From JBGAWK01 sp044227665 (lineage in GTDB: Bacteria > Bacteroidota > Bacteroidia > Chitinophagales > JADIYW01), in the NCBI GenBank assembly GCA_044227665.1, contig JBGAWK010000031.1, positions 1-27,484 of the forward strand: a DNA stretch of 27,484 bases, written 5' to 3'. Under the pieces are notes generated by a model. That model was not told where the DNA came from. It ran no database searches and was given only the letters and a program-made list of their open reading frames with translations. Shown piece by piece: positions 7,743 to 16,333 of the stretch; position 1 is the stretch's first letter, and each line of letters begins with the position of its first letter. The position numbers and the translations under genes are program-made.

Positions 7743-8488
7743 CTTGCTATCATTCTCAGCTTATGCAATGATGCCACGATGGCAAATGCCAAAGTAAATC
7801 CACAAAAAAATGAAATGACGATTACATCTATGCCAAATTCCGCATGTAGTCCACTAAGGCTTATCTTACATACAGCAATTATCAGAACTAAAAGATAATA
7901 TCCTAATATTCTTTTCTCCACAAAATCCCTCCAATTGAAATACGCTAAATAATCATGAAAATTACTATACATAATATAAAGCCCGAGTAGCAAAAAAAAT
8001 AATTGCGGTAAATATATACTCCCCCAATAGGTTGCCTTTAGCAAGGGTTCATAATCGCTAATTTTGTACTTTACTATCTCCATTATCGTCCATGCGTCAT
8101 AATGAGAAATCAGGTCTAAAAATATATGGAAGTATATTGACAAAAGTATATTGACAAGAAGAAGAAGGTAATTTTTTTTTGTATTTTTAATATCAAAAAC
8201 AGGGATATTCTGTCCAATATGCCGCAATAAAGGCGGACATTTTTCGATCATAAAATCTCTCATGATGTATGCATAAAAAAACACAGACAGCAATGACAGC
8301 GGCAACAAAACTGCTAGTACCGTGACTACATCAAATCTAAAAATATGATGCCTGGTTTCTGTAAATCTAAAGATTATGTCATAGTCGGGAACTATACTTC
8401 CTGCAATCAATGCAATAGGAATACAATATGCTTTCATCCTATTGTATATAGGTACTACAAATACAGGGTGTACAAGAGTGAAAGGCAC
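7739..8488 (-). CDS. DUF4184 family integral membrane protein
   Basis: A 249-residue membrane protein starting at a GTG (MPFTLVHPVFVVPIY). The opening MPFTxxHP, followed by IAGSIVPDYDIIFRF and an HH-containing stretch, is the DUF4184 signature. I count about five to six hydrophobic segments (near 20-36, 55-75, 105-125, 155-175, 190-205 and 218-238). The family has no established function; its conserved His/Asp at the membrane edge recalls metal-dependent membrane hydrolases, which is only a suggestion. It is the last gene of the gpmI operon: the hisS stop and this GTG are separated by one base, so translation is probably coupled. Confidence 0.75.
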   Translation of the reverse strand: MPFTLVHPVFVVPIYNRMKAYCIPIALIAGSIVPDYDIIFRFTETRHHIFRFDVVTVLAVLLPLSLLSVFFYAYIMRDFMIEKCPPLLRHIGQNIPVFDIKNTKKNYLLLLVNILLSIYFHIFLDLISHYDAWTIMEIVKYKISDYEPLLKATYWGSIYLPQLFFLLLGLYIMYSNFHDYLAYFNWRDFVEKRILGYYLLVLIIAVCKISLSGLHAEFGIDVIVISFFCGFTLAFAIVASLHKLRMIAS

Positions 8489-8489
8489 T

Positions 8490-9797
8490 TTAGACTAAAT
8501 TTTGTACTATCTCATCTAAAGATAAGGGATTTTGTTCTCCCGTGGTGAGATTTTTCAGATTACATGTATTGCTATTCACCTCTTCATCTCCTGCAATAAT
8601 CATATATGGAATACCTTTTTTTTCTGCATACATAAATTGCTTTTTCAACTTGGAAACTTCAGGATATAGTTCGGCTGCTATATTATTACGGCGTAGATGG
8701 CTCAATAATCTTAAATTATAATTCAGGGTAGCCTCTGAAAAATTGGCTACCAATACTTTAGTATGTGTGGAGACCTCTTGCAACATATTCAACTGTTGCA
8801 TAGCCGTAAAAATCCTGTCTAGTCCTAAGGTCGTACCTACTGCGGGCAAATCTTTGCCTGTAAACATGCCTATCATCGTATCATACCTTCCACCTCCAGT
8901 AAGGCTTCCTATATGGGGATATGCCGGCAGCTTGGTCTCAAAAATAGGCCCAGTATAATAGTCTAATCCTCGAGCCAAAGAAATATCAAAAGTATAATTC
9001 GCGCTGTCTATCCCCCAAATATTCAGACATTCTAATATCTTTTCAAGTGTATCTATGCCATCCAAGGCTTCTGGTATCTCTGACAGCACCTCTTTGAGCT
9101 TAGGTAATGTGATGTTTGCCTCTACAAACAAATCTTTAAGTTTTGCTACAATATCATGAGAAAATCCATCCCCTATCAGTTCTGCCTCCACTTCCTTCCA
9201 CGAGACTTTGTCTAGCTTATCTATACTTCTACATATATCGGCAGTAGCAGTTGCCGGCAATCCTACATACTGAGTGATGCCATTTAGGATTTTTCTATTA
9301 TTTATTTTTACCAAAAAATCTTTAAAGCCCAGGACTCGCAATACTTCACAGGTAATGGCTATAAGTTCGGCATCTACGATTGGCGACTCACTGCCTATGA
9401 CATCACAGTCGCACTGATAAAATTCTCTAAATCTCCCTTGGTGAGGCTGTGGGCGATCGGCACGCCATACCGGCTGTACTTGGTAGCGCTTGAAGGGCAT
9501 AGGCAAGTCGGCATTCATAGCCACTACCCTGCTCAGGGGTACGGTAAGGTCATAATGCAAGGCGGCTTCATCAGAAGTACCCGTTTTATAATTCAGCTTA
9601 TATATCAATCTATCCGCTTCGTCGCCATATTTCCCCGATAATACATCCAAGTATTCTATGGCAGGGGTCTCAAGTGGTGCAAACCCATATTTCCTAAAAA
9701 TCTGTTTCATAGTATCTACGATGCGCTCCCTATGCAGCATCTGCTCAGGCAGAAAATCTCTAGCACCTTTAAATAACCTTGGCTTTATCTTACTCAT
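8490..9797 (-). CDS. hisS: Histidyl-tRNA synthetase
   Basis: A 435-residue class-II aminoacyl-tRNA synthetase that charges tRNA-His. Class-II motif 1 lies in the first 100 residues (GARDFLPEQM at 11-20 is the conserved start), motif 2 includes RYQVQPVWRADRP followed by GRFREFYQCD, the histidine-specific loop is ARGLDYYTGPIFE, and the GGGRYD of motif 3 follows. The last 90 residues form the anticodon-binding domain. Third gene of the gpmI operon: 11 bases follow the lipoprotein stop, and one base separates it from the next gene. Confidence 0.97.
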   Translation of the reverse strand: MSKIKPRLFKGARDFLPEQMLHRERIVDTMKQIFRKYGFAPLETPAIEYLDVLSGKYGDEADRLIYKLNYKTGTSDEAALHYDLTVPLSRVVAMNADLPMPFKRYQVQPVWRADRPQPHQGRFREFYQCDCDVIGSESPIVDAELIAITCEVLRVLGFKDFLVKINNRKILNGITQYVGLPATATADICRSIDKLDKVSWKEVEAELIGDGFSHDIVAKLKDLFVEANITLPKLKEVLSEIPEALDGIDTLEKILECLNIWGIDSANYTFDISLARGLDYYTGPIFETKLPAYPHIGSLTGGGRYDTMIGMFTGKDLPAVGTTLGLDRIFTAMQQLNMLQEVSTHTKVLVANFSEATLNYNLRLLSHLRRNNIAAELYPEVSKLKKQFMYAEKKGIPYMIIAGDEEVNSNTCNLKNLTTGEQNPLSLDEIVQNLV

Positions 9798-9808
9798 TCT
9801 TTCTTATT

Positions 9809-10327
9809 TTACATAGGTTGGATAGTAATTGAGATAGTTTTGGGCTTAAAAAACAACACTTGCTGGCGTTGTACAATCTTACTTTTCCCCGACTTCTCTA
9901 TATACATCTCTGTACGATTAGACAAAAATATTGACGTAGTACTTTTCCATATTTTCATTGACTCCACGCTATCATCACCATAGTGCAACACCATTTTTTT
10001 TATGGGAATAGATTTTTTGTGGATAGTATATGTAACCTCATGATTAGTACTGTCTTTACTTATATAGTCGAGCCATGCCGATTTATGTAGGTCACATTGG
10101 AGAAAAGGCAAGTATTCCACTTCCCAATCCAAAATTTTGTAGATTTTTGTTTGTGCATTATCGCCTACTGTTACCGTCTTGCTATACTTCGTATTTTTAT
10201 TATTAGTACGGATAGTTTGCTGTATAAAATTTTTTATAGAAAAAATATTGCTATCGGCAGTAGGCTTTGGTGCTTTATTACATGCACATATTGCTATGGA
10301 GACTAAAAAAGCTGCTATATACTTCAT
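9809..10327 (-). CDS. Predicted lipoprotein of unknown family
   Basis: I do not recognise the family. Starting at the ATG at 10327 the product has 172 residues, with a short signal peptide (MKYIAAFLVSIAICAC) and a plausible lipobox ICAC, so it is probably anchored in a membrane facing the periplasm. The mature part is mixed beta-like with a basic character (TVTVGDNAQTKIYKILDWEVEYLPF, then repeated strands). The start is well supported: the gpmI stop is one base upstream, whereas the eight-codon-longer frame would overlap gpmI. It sits between gpmI and hisS in a compact operon, so expression should follow housekeeping genes. Confidence 0.7.
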   Translation of the reverse strand: MKYIAAFLVSIAICACNKAPKPTADSNIFSIKNFIQQTIRTNNKNTKYSKTVTVGDNAQTKIYKILDWEVEYLPFLQCDLHKSAWLDYISKDSTNHEVTYTIHKKSIPIKKMVLHYGDDSVESMKIWKSTTSIFLSNRTEMYIEKSGKSKIVQRQQVLFFKPKTISITIQPM

Positions 10328-10328
10328 C

Positions 10329-11864
10329 TTACTTAAACAAAATTTCACCATCCATTTCTTTGGGGATAGCTATGTCCATCATCGTCAATATAGTAGGAGC
10401 TATATCGGCAAGCTTGCCGGATTTCAACTCACGCCTATTGTCCCTGTCAATATAATATAAAGGTACCAAATTTTTGGAATGCGCCGTATTGGGGCTACCA
10501 TCGCTATTCACCATATTGTCGGCATTACCATGATCGGCAGTAAGTAGAATGCCATAGTTATGCAGTAACGCCTCTTCTACTACCTTCTGCACACATTTAT
10601 CTACTGTTTCTACAGCTTTTACGGCAGCAGAGAATACGCCTGTATGTCCTACCATATCTGTATTTGCAAAGTTCAGGCATATAAAATCGGGCTTCTTATC
10701 TGTGATATATTGCACTACTTTATCTGCAACTTCTGCTGCGCTCATCTCCGGCTGTAAGTCATAAGTACTTACCTTAGGTGAAGGTACAAGTATCCTGTCC
10801 TCTCCTTGAAAGTTTTCTTCTCGCCCTCCCGAGAAAAAGAAGCTCACATGGGGATACTTCTCAGTTTCTGCAACCCTCAACTGTGTTTTTTTATGCTGTT
10901 CCAATACTTCTCCTAATGTGTTGCATATCCTTTCTTTGCCAAATACGTTATAAATGCCCTCAAATTTCTCATCATAATTGGTCATAGTAACATAGTACAC
11001 AGGAATTGTATGCATACCTAACTCTGGCATATCTTTCTGTGTAAGTACTGTAGTAATTTCTCTACATCTGTCCGTTCTGAAGTTAAAACACAATACGGCA
11101 TCCCCTTCTTGCACAGTAGCTATTGGCATATCTTGTCGCTTCAAGGGCGTAGCTGGAATGAACTCATCTGTAATACCTTTTTCGTAATAATAAGACAGCA
11201 CATCTGAGGCTTCAGCAAAAGCAACTTCTCCATCCTGAGTACCTTGAATAAGCATATCGTAAGCTTTTTTTACTCTTTCCCAGCGCTTGTCCCTGTCCAT
11301 TGCATAATAGCGTCCACATACAGATGCAATACGGGCAGAAGTTCCTTCTATATATGACTCCAAATCACACAAAAATTTATATCCGCTTCTGGGGTCTGTA
11401 TCTCTACCATCCGTAAATACATGAATATATATCCTTTCTACTTTTTTGTCTTTAAAAAAATCCAATACAGCTTTTAGATGATTGATATGGGAATGGATGC
11501 CCCCATCAGACACTAGCCCCATGAGATGTATAGGTTTTTGATGATGGATGGCATATTGCGCCAACTCCTGCAATACTTCATTGCTAAAAAACTGACCACT
11601 TTCTATCTTTTTGTCTATCAATAGTAAGTCCTGCCATACTATCCGTCCGGCACCTAAGTTCATGTGACCCACTTCAGAATTTCCCATCTGTCCGAAAGGC
11701 AATCCCACGTGCTCACTATGTGTAAGCAAGGTAGTATGACTGTATTTATCCTTCAGGCTATCTACAAAGGGTGTATGTGCAGCAGCAATAGCGGATACCT
11801 TGGGGTCAGAATTCATACCCCATCCATCCATAACTATCAGCATTGTTTTTTTGTTACCTGACAT
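10329..11864 (-). CDS. gpmI: 2,3-bisphosphoglycerate-independent phosphoglycerate mutase
   Basis: A 511-residue, manganese-dependent enzyme of the alkaline-phosphatase superfamily that interconverts 3- and 2-phosphoglycerate in glycolysis and gluconeogenesis. It has the metal-binding D13 (VMDGWG), the catalytic serine S63 in QMGNSEVGH, VSDGGIHSHINHL, DGRDTDPRSG, the substrate-binding FNFRTDRCRE and the metal site LTADHGNADNM. Length is normal for the family. It is the first gene of a four-gene minus-strand operon (gpmI, lipoprotein, hisS, DUF4184). The 73-base region upstream is shared with the divergent DUF4783-nadC pair; I see no exact -7 box for gpmI there. Confidence 0.97.
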   Translation of the reverse strand: MSGNKKTMLIVMDGWGMNSDPKVSAIAAAHTPFVDSLKDKYSHTTLLTHSEHVGLPFGQMGNSEVGHMNLGAGRIVWQDLLLIDKKIESGQFFSNEVLQELAQYAIHHQKPIHLMGLVSDGGIHSHINHLKAVLDFFKDKKVERIYIHVFTDGRDTDPRSGYKFLCDLESYIEGTSARIASVCGRYYAMDRDKRWERVKKAYDMLIQGTQDGEVAFAEASDVLSYYYEKGITDEFIPATPLKRQDMPIATVQEGDAVLCFNFRTDRCREITTVLTQKDMPELGMHTIPVYYVTMTNYDEKFEGIYNVFGKERICNTLGEVLEQHKKTQLRVAETEKYPHVSFFFSGGREENFQGEDRILVPSPKVSTYDLQPEMSAAEVADKVVQYITDKKPDFICLNFANTDMVGHTGVFSAAVKAVETVDKCVQKVVEEALLHNYGILLTADHGNADNMVNSDGSPNTAHSKNLVPLYYIDRDNRRELKSGKLADIAPTILTMMDIAIPKEMDGEILFK

Positions 11865-11937
11865 AATATTTACAGCATTTGATTATTTTAGCAATCTGTG
11901 GCACAAAATGTGCTGCAAGATAATACGAAATTACTAT

Positions 11938-12336
11938 ATGCTAAGATTCTTAAACATAGTATGGATATTAAGTTTGTGTAGTGCCTTGTACGCCAAGCCC
12001 TACGTATGGATGGAGTTGCAGGATCAATTAATTTCTATGTTTAACACTTCCAATATCAAAGAATTATCCAAAAACTTTGACAAAAGATTAAAAGTTACGC
12101 TCGATAATGAAGAAAATATTTATAGTAATGTTCAGGCAGAAATTGTTATCAGAAATTTTTTGACCAAATTAGAAGATAAAAAATTTTGCTGTATCAAAAG
12201 ACTAGATATTGATGACGAAACATTTTATATCACCGGGAAATTGACATGCAGTACTGGCACGTATAAGACCTTCATATTCCTCAGCGAAGAAGAAGAGGTA
12301 GAGATTATCAGGGAAATAAAATTTGAGAAGATATAG
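11938..12336 (+). CDS. DUF4783 family exported protein
   Basis: A 132-residue small exported protein starting at the ATG at 11938 with a signal peptide (MLRFLNIVWILSLCSALYA). The mature part follows the DUF4783 pattern seen in this phylum: a helix (ISMFNTSNIKELSKNFDKRL), a strand ending VTLDNEENIYSNVQAEIVIRNFL, and a C-terminal hairpin (ETFYITGKLTCSTGTYKTFIF), which suggests an NTF2-like cone. Longer upstream frames would overlap gpmI. Its stop overlaps the nadC GTG start by one base, so the two are translationally coupled; DUF4783 next to nadC is a recurrent arrangement in Bacteroidota. Function is unknown. Confidence 0.8.
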   Translation: MLRFLNIVWILSLCSALYAKPYVWMELQDQLISMFNTSNIKELSKNFDKRLKVTLDNEENIYSNVQAEIVIRNFLTKLEDKKFCCIKRLDIDDETFYITGKLTCSTGTYKTFIFLSEEEEVEIIREIKFEKI

Positions 12337-13193
12337 TGAAACTGAGCTCACAAGAATTATATAGTTTTATTGCTCATGCCTTAGCTGAAGATATTAGGGA
12401 TGGCGACCATAGTGCTAGAGCCTGCTTAGATGCTCACACACAAGGAGAAGCCCAATTGCTTATCAAAGATGTAGGCATTTTGGCAGGTATAGAGGTGGCA
12501 AAAGCTATATTCCATTTTGTATCGCCCTACTTACAAATAGAGACCTACAAAAAAGATGGAGACACCCTATCCAAAGGGGATATAGTCCTAAAAGTAAGTG
12601 GCAATGCAAGTGATATATTGAGTGCAGAAAGATTAGTACTCAATACTATGCAACGAATGAGCGGTATTGCCTCCAAGACAGCTCAATATGTAAAAGCTGT
12701 ACAAGGCACAAATACCAAAGTAATAGATACCCGCAAGACTACTCCTGGCATAAGATTTTTGGAAAAATATGCAGTCATTCAAGGAGGTGGTGCCAACCAC
12801 CGCATGGGGCTTTATGATATGGTTATGCTCAAGGACAACCACATAGACTTTTGTGGTGGCATCGAGAATGCGATACATAAAACCCAAAAATATCTCAAGG
12901 ATCAATCTCTATCTTTAAAAATAGAAGTAGAAACCCGTAATATAGAAGAAGTAAAACGAGTAGTACAAGTAGGAGGTATAGATAGGATAATGTTCGATAA
13001 TTTTATACCTAATGATATACGAGAAGCTATTGCTTATGTTCCAGGATATATAGAAACAGAGGCATCGGGAGGGATAGTTTTAGAAAATATTCGCAGCTAT
13101 GCTGAGACTGGTGTAGATTACATTTCTGTAGGGGCACTCACACATTCTGCTGTTGCTTTGGATATGAGTTTAAAAGCTAAGATTTACAAATAG
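12336..13193 (+). CDS. nadC: Nicotinate-nucleotide pyrophosphorylase (quinolinate phosphoribosyltransferase)
   Basis: A 285-residue type-II phosphoribosyltransferase that turns quinolinate and PRPP into nicotinate mononucleotide in NAD synthesis. Motifs seen are DIRDGDHSA near the N-terminus, AERLVLNTMQRMSGIA at about 90-105, DTRKTTPGIR, the KYAVIQGGGANHRMGLYD active-site stretch with MLKDNH, EVETRNIEEV, and EASGGIVLENI with SVGALTHS at the phosphate-binding end of the barrel. It begins at GTG 12336, overlapping the DUF4783 stop. nadA and nadB are not in the window. Confidence 0.96.
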   Translation: MKLSSQELYSFIAHALAEDIRDGDHSARACLDAHTQGEAQLLIKDVGILAGIEVAKAIFHFVSPYLQIETYKKDGDTLSKGDIVLKVSGNASDILSAERLVLNTMQRMSGIASKTAQYVKAVQGTNTKVIDTRKTTPGIRFLEKYAVIQGGGANHRMGLYDMVMLKDNHIDFCGGIENAIHKTQKYLKDQSLSLKIEVETRNIEEVKRVVQVGGIDRIMFDNFIPNDIREAIAYVPGYIETEASGGIVLENIRSYAETGVDYISVGALTHSAVALDMSLKAKIYK

Positions 13194-13204
13194 AGTTTAT
13201 CACG

Positions 13205-13212
13205 TATATTTG
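13205..13212 (+). promoter_or_regulatory. Bacteroidota-type -7 box for the sulfotransferase
   Basis: TATATTTG matches TAnnTTTG exactly and ends 14 bases before the ATG at 13227, inside the 33-base gap after nadC. It suggests the sulfotransferase is transcribed independently of nadC. A -33 element is not clear. Confidence 0.5.
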
Positions 13213-13226
13213 CCGCCGTAAAGATT

Positions 13227-14381
13227 ATGTATTTTATTCATCCTTCTTTTTGGTACGTTCATATCCAGACAATAGCAAAAATTGTGTATTTACAATGTGT
13301 AAAGCATTTCAGCATCAAAAGGTTTATTTTCACCCTCATATTTCTGTTATTATTTACGTTTGTATCACTATTGAATATTTTCTTCAGACTATGTGATGAA
13401 ATAATTTTTCCTGCATATAGAAAAATTAATCCCAAAGCCCCTATATTTATTATCAGCAATCCTAGAAGCGGTACAACACATTTGCACAGATTGATGTGCT
13501 TAGATGCAGATAGATACGCCTATACCAAACTATTTCATACCATTTTACCCTCTATTACTTTTGCTAAAATTGTTTCCTTACTTTACAAGATAGACATTAG
13601 AATCGGAAGCCCATTATTGAAACTCATTACGACCGCTGATGATGTATTTTTTAAAGGATGGGAAAATATTCACCCTATGGGCTTCAATAAGTCGGAAGAA
13701 GATGAGGGCACCTATGTATTCACAGGCATTACTGCCGGAATTTTCTTGCTATGTCCCTATATGAATGAAATACCAGAAGTGCGCTTCCCTGACAATATGC
13801 ACCCTAAAGTCCGCAATGCCCTAAAAGAATTTTATAAGAATGCCATACAACGCTGGATGTATGTAATGGGTAGCAATAAAATATTTCTTTCTAAGAATGT
13901 AATGTCCACGGGAAGGCTACAAACTATATTGGATGCTTTTCCAGATGCAAAAATCGTATATATCGTAAGAAAACCCGACGAGTCTATACCTTCATTCATC
14001 AGTATGTTCTCATTGGCATGGAAAGCCCATAGCCCTGAAATTCCCGAAAACTCGCCACAGCATAGGGCATGGGGAGACTTGGGCATGGATTATTACATCT
14101 ACTTTCACGAGCAGATGAAAAACCATGACAAGAGTCAATTTTACACCCTAAAATACGATGACTTAGTATCACAGCCTAAAGAAGAAGTTTTGAAAATATA
14201 TGATTACTTCGGCATAGAAAAAACTGAAAAATTCCTGACAGCACTTGATAAGGCTACCCAAAAAGCTAGAAGCTATAAAAGCACACACACTTATACCTTA
14301 GAACAATATGGTATGACAAAGGCAGATGTCTTAGCAAAAGTAGGCTTCGTTTACGATATCTATGGCTTTGACAAGAATTGA
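13227..14381 (+). CDS. Membrane-anchored sulfotransferase (PAPS-dependent family)
   Basis: A 384-residue protein with an N-terminal hydrophobic helix (about 31-54) and then a sulfotransferase domain. The 5'-phosphosulfate-binding loop is NPRSGTT at 78-84, directly after a hydrophobic strand (PIFIIS), and the 3'-phosphate site is R248 with S253 (VYIVRKPDESIPSF). This fits the Sulfotransfer_3/Sulfotransfer_1 group that moves sulfate from PAPS to a lipid, sugar or peptide hydroxyl; the acceptor is unknown. Similar membrane-anchored enzymes in this phylum have been linked to sulfonated or sulfated lipids, but nothing here proves it. It ends three bases from the stop of a convergent lipoprotein gene. 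No PAPS-synthesis gene is nearby. Confidence 0.82.
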   Translation: MYFIHPSFWYVHIQTIAKIVYLQCVKHFSIKRFIFTLIFLLLFTFVSLLNIFFRLCDEIIFPAYRKINPKAPIFIISNPRSGTTHLHRLMCLDADRYAYTKLFHTILPSITFAKIVSLLYKIDIRIGSPLLKLITTADDVFFKGWENIHPMGFNKSEEDEGTYVFTGITAGIFLLCPYMNEIPEVRFPDNMHPKVRNALKEFYKNAIQRWMYVMGSNKIFLSKNVMSTGRLQTILDAFPDAKIVYIVRKPDESIPSFISMFSLAWKAHSPEIPENSPQHRAWGDLGMDYYIYFHEQMKNHDKSQFYTLKYDDLVSQPKEEVLKIYDYFGIEKTEKFLTALDKATQKARSYKSTHTYTLEQYGMTKADVLAKVGFVYDIYGFDKN

Positions 14382-14384
14382 TGC

Positions 14385-15191
14385 TTACTTATCTTTTAGC
14401 GTTATAGTTCTTGTTACCGGATTATAAGGGGATTTTACCAAACTGCCATCGGCATTGTGTAAGCTCAACTTTATTGTAGATTCACCCATAGGCAATCCTT
14501 CTATCCAGAATGCTCTCCATCTTGTAAGTTTAAAGGACTTCCCATTTATAGTAGCAATGACAAAATATCCATTCGCTGAGAGCTCACAGCCTGTGATGAA
14601 AAAATCCAACAATACCATACCTGTTTCTAGCTCCCCTACATACACCCCTTTAGGACGGCTATAGAACAAATTAGGCCCTCTAAGGTCAAACCCATCATTT
14701 CTGGGTGTTGCATTGCCTACTGTAAACTCCGTCATATAGTATCCACCAGTACTTTTTACACTCTCATGGTATGAACGTGACAGAAACGAAAGGCTCACAT
14801 AATGTCCGGGTACTAATTTCTTCTCATAAATAGATTTATATTCCGCAGTATAGGGCATGTTGTTGATTATATTATGGATATGCTGACCCTGTGCCGAATT
14901 GGCGCATTTACGTGTACTAGCATCGGAAGTTTGTGCCGCTAAGTTAAAGCCATAAATATTAAAATCGTAAGCTATACTGGTATCTGTAGCATAGCTCTTA
15001 TTGGGCGAAATCACAGCACCTTCTATTAGGGTAGAAAACTGTTCATATAATTTAATATTGCCATTCTCTTTTACCTCTAATACTGGTTCTTCTTGTACTG
15101 GTGGTGCGGCATTTTGTACCGTCTGTGTCGTATTTCCGCAGCCATACAAGCCTGCTACTGCCAAGAGTGTGATAAAGGTATTTTTAGTCAT
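14385..15191 (-). CDS. Conserved Bacteroidota lipoprotein (phosphopeptide-binding-like annotation in relatives)
   Basis: A 268-residue predicted lipoprotein: signal peptide MTKNTFITLLAVAGLYGC with lipobox LYGC, then a Thr/Gln/Pro/Glu-rich linker to about residue 45 and a beta-rich domain. Striking segments are KCANSAQGQHIHNIINN, GHYVSLSFLSRSYHESVK, LFYSRPKGVYVGE and IEGLPMGESTIKLSL; the same phrases recur in a Bacteroidota family sometimes labelled phosphopeptide-binding protein. That label is from memory and no function is established. The conserved His and Ser/Arg residues suggest a ligand-binding surface. It converges on the sulfotransferase with a three-base gap and is divergent from nusB. 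Confidence 0.7.
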   Translation of the reverse strand: MTKNTFITLLAVAGLYGCGNTTQTVQNAAPPVQEEPVLEVKENGNIKLYEQFSTLIEGAVISPNKSYATDTSIAYDFNIYGFNLAAQTSDASTRKCANSAQGQHIHNIINNMPYTAEYKSIYEKKLVPGHYVSLSFLSRSYHESVKSTGGYYMTEFTVGNATPRNDGFDLRGPNLFYSRPKGVYVGELETGMVLLDFFITGCELSANGYFVIATINGKSFKLTRWRAFWIEGLPMGESTIKLSLHNADGSLVKSPYNPVTRTITLKDK

Positions 15192-15281
15192 AAAAAATAT
15201 TTAAAGTTTCAACCCACTAAAGTAATAAATGTTTACACTAGTATTTATAATTATTTATTATATAAAAATGCCTCGGCGAAG

Positions 15282-15289
15282 TATCTTTG
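15282..15289 (+). promoter_or_regulatory. Bacteroidota-type -7 box for nusB
   Basis: TATCTTTG matches TAnnTTTG exactly and ends 14 bases before the ATG at 15304. Because it would lie inside any longer reading frame, it also fixes the nusB start. Confidence 0.65.
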
Positions 15290-15303
15290 CTGCAATCGTT
15301 CTT

Positions 15304-16257
15304 ATGATAAGCAGACACAGTGCCAGAGTTAAAACCATGCAAGCCATATATGGCTATGAGCGTTCCGAATTTGAAAATTTTGAATTATACCAGAAACAAC
15401 TATCCGGCAGCATAAGTGGTGTCAAAAATATTTACCTATATATACTACTGCAAATCAGAGAGATAGCCAATATCACAGAAGCTATTAGAGATATAAAATA
15501 TAATAAATATTTGCCTACCAATGAAGATATAAACTTCAATACCAAAATCCTCAGCAATACGCTTATCCAATATTTGAATCATGACAAAGAATTCTTGAAA
15601 GCCATTGATGCCTCCAAAGTAAGCTATAATCTGGATGAAACTATCACTCGCAAATTATACGACATCCTTATAGACAGTAGAGCGTATCAAAAATACATAC
15701 ATAGTGACAAGGAATTTGACTTTGAAGAAGATAAATCTATCATACAATATATTTTCGAGTCTTTGGTCATAGGCGAACCCATTTCTATGGAATATATAGA
15801 AGAGACCTTCCCTACCTGGGACGATGATGCCTTCTTCGTGGTATCCGCAGTACGTGAAGTTATAAAAAAGAGTAAGAGCGAATTAAAACTACACATAGAA
15901 AAAGAGACCTTACAGGATAAATTCAAAGAACTTACCCAATTTGGTCATGAACTATATAGGCTGACTATAACACATAGAGACGAGCAACTAGAAATTATAA
16001 AACCCTATCTCCAAAACTGGGAAGCTGACAGACTTGCCAATGTAGATATGTTGTTGCTACGCATGGCACTCACCGAATTACTCTATTTCTCGTATATTCC
16101 CTACAAGGTTACGCTCAATGAGTACATAGAAATCTCCAAAACCTACTGTGGCCCCAAGAGTAAGGACTTCATCAATGGTCTTTTGGACAAAATAAGTTCA
16201 CATCTCATGCAGGAAGGTAAGATTAAAAAGTCGGGACGCGGCTTGGTAAATGGGTAG
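15304..16257 (+). CDS. nusB: Transcription antitermination factor NusB (long Bacteroidota form)
   Basis: A 317-residue protein whose C-terminal 120 residues form the NusB helical fold (EADRLANVDMLLLRMALTEL, then KVTLNEYIEISKTYCGPKSKDFINGLLDKI). NusB with NusE (S10) binds boxA RNA in rRNA operons and prevents premature termination. Typical NusB is about 140 residues; the phylum-typical extension here adds a first NusB-like helix (MISRHSARVKTMQAIYGYE) separated from the C-terminal part by about 150 charged residues. I start at 15304 because the ATG at 15229 lies upstream of an exact promoter box and the family begins MISR. It is a single gene between divergent and downstream promoters. Confidence 0.88.
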   Translation: MISRHSARVKTMQAIYGYERSEFENFELYQKQLSGSISGVKNIYLYILLQIREIANITEAIRDIKYNKYLPTNEDINFNTKILSNTLIQYLNHDKEFLKAIDASKVSYNLDETITRKLYDILIDSRAYQKYIHSDKEFDFEEDKSIIQYIFESLVIGEPISMEYIEETFPTWDDDAFFVVSAVREVIKKSKSELKLHIEKETLQDKFKELTQFGHELYRLTITHRDEQLEIIKPYLQNWEADRLANVDMLLLRMALTELLYFSYIPYKVTLNEYIEISKTYCGPKSKDFINGLLDKISSHLMQEGKIKKSGRGLVNG

Positions 16258-16299
16258 TTCAAATAATAATTTTCAAAACCTCATTACAACAAAATCTTT

Positions 16300-16307
16300 T
16301 ACATTTG
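16300..16307 (+). promoter_or_regulatory. Bacteroidota-type -7 box for pruA
   Basis: TACATTTG matches TAnnTTTG exactly and ends 26 bases before the ATG at 16334, in the 76-base gap after nusB. A -33 box is not obvious. Confidence 0.55.
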
Positions 16308-16333
16308 ATTTATATTTTATATAATCAAATAGT

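Noticed and set aside
15229..15303. Upstream ATG extending NusB by 25 residues
   Set aside because: The extension contains an exact promoter box just before the family start MISR.
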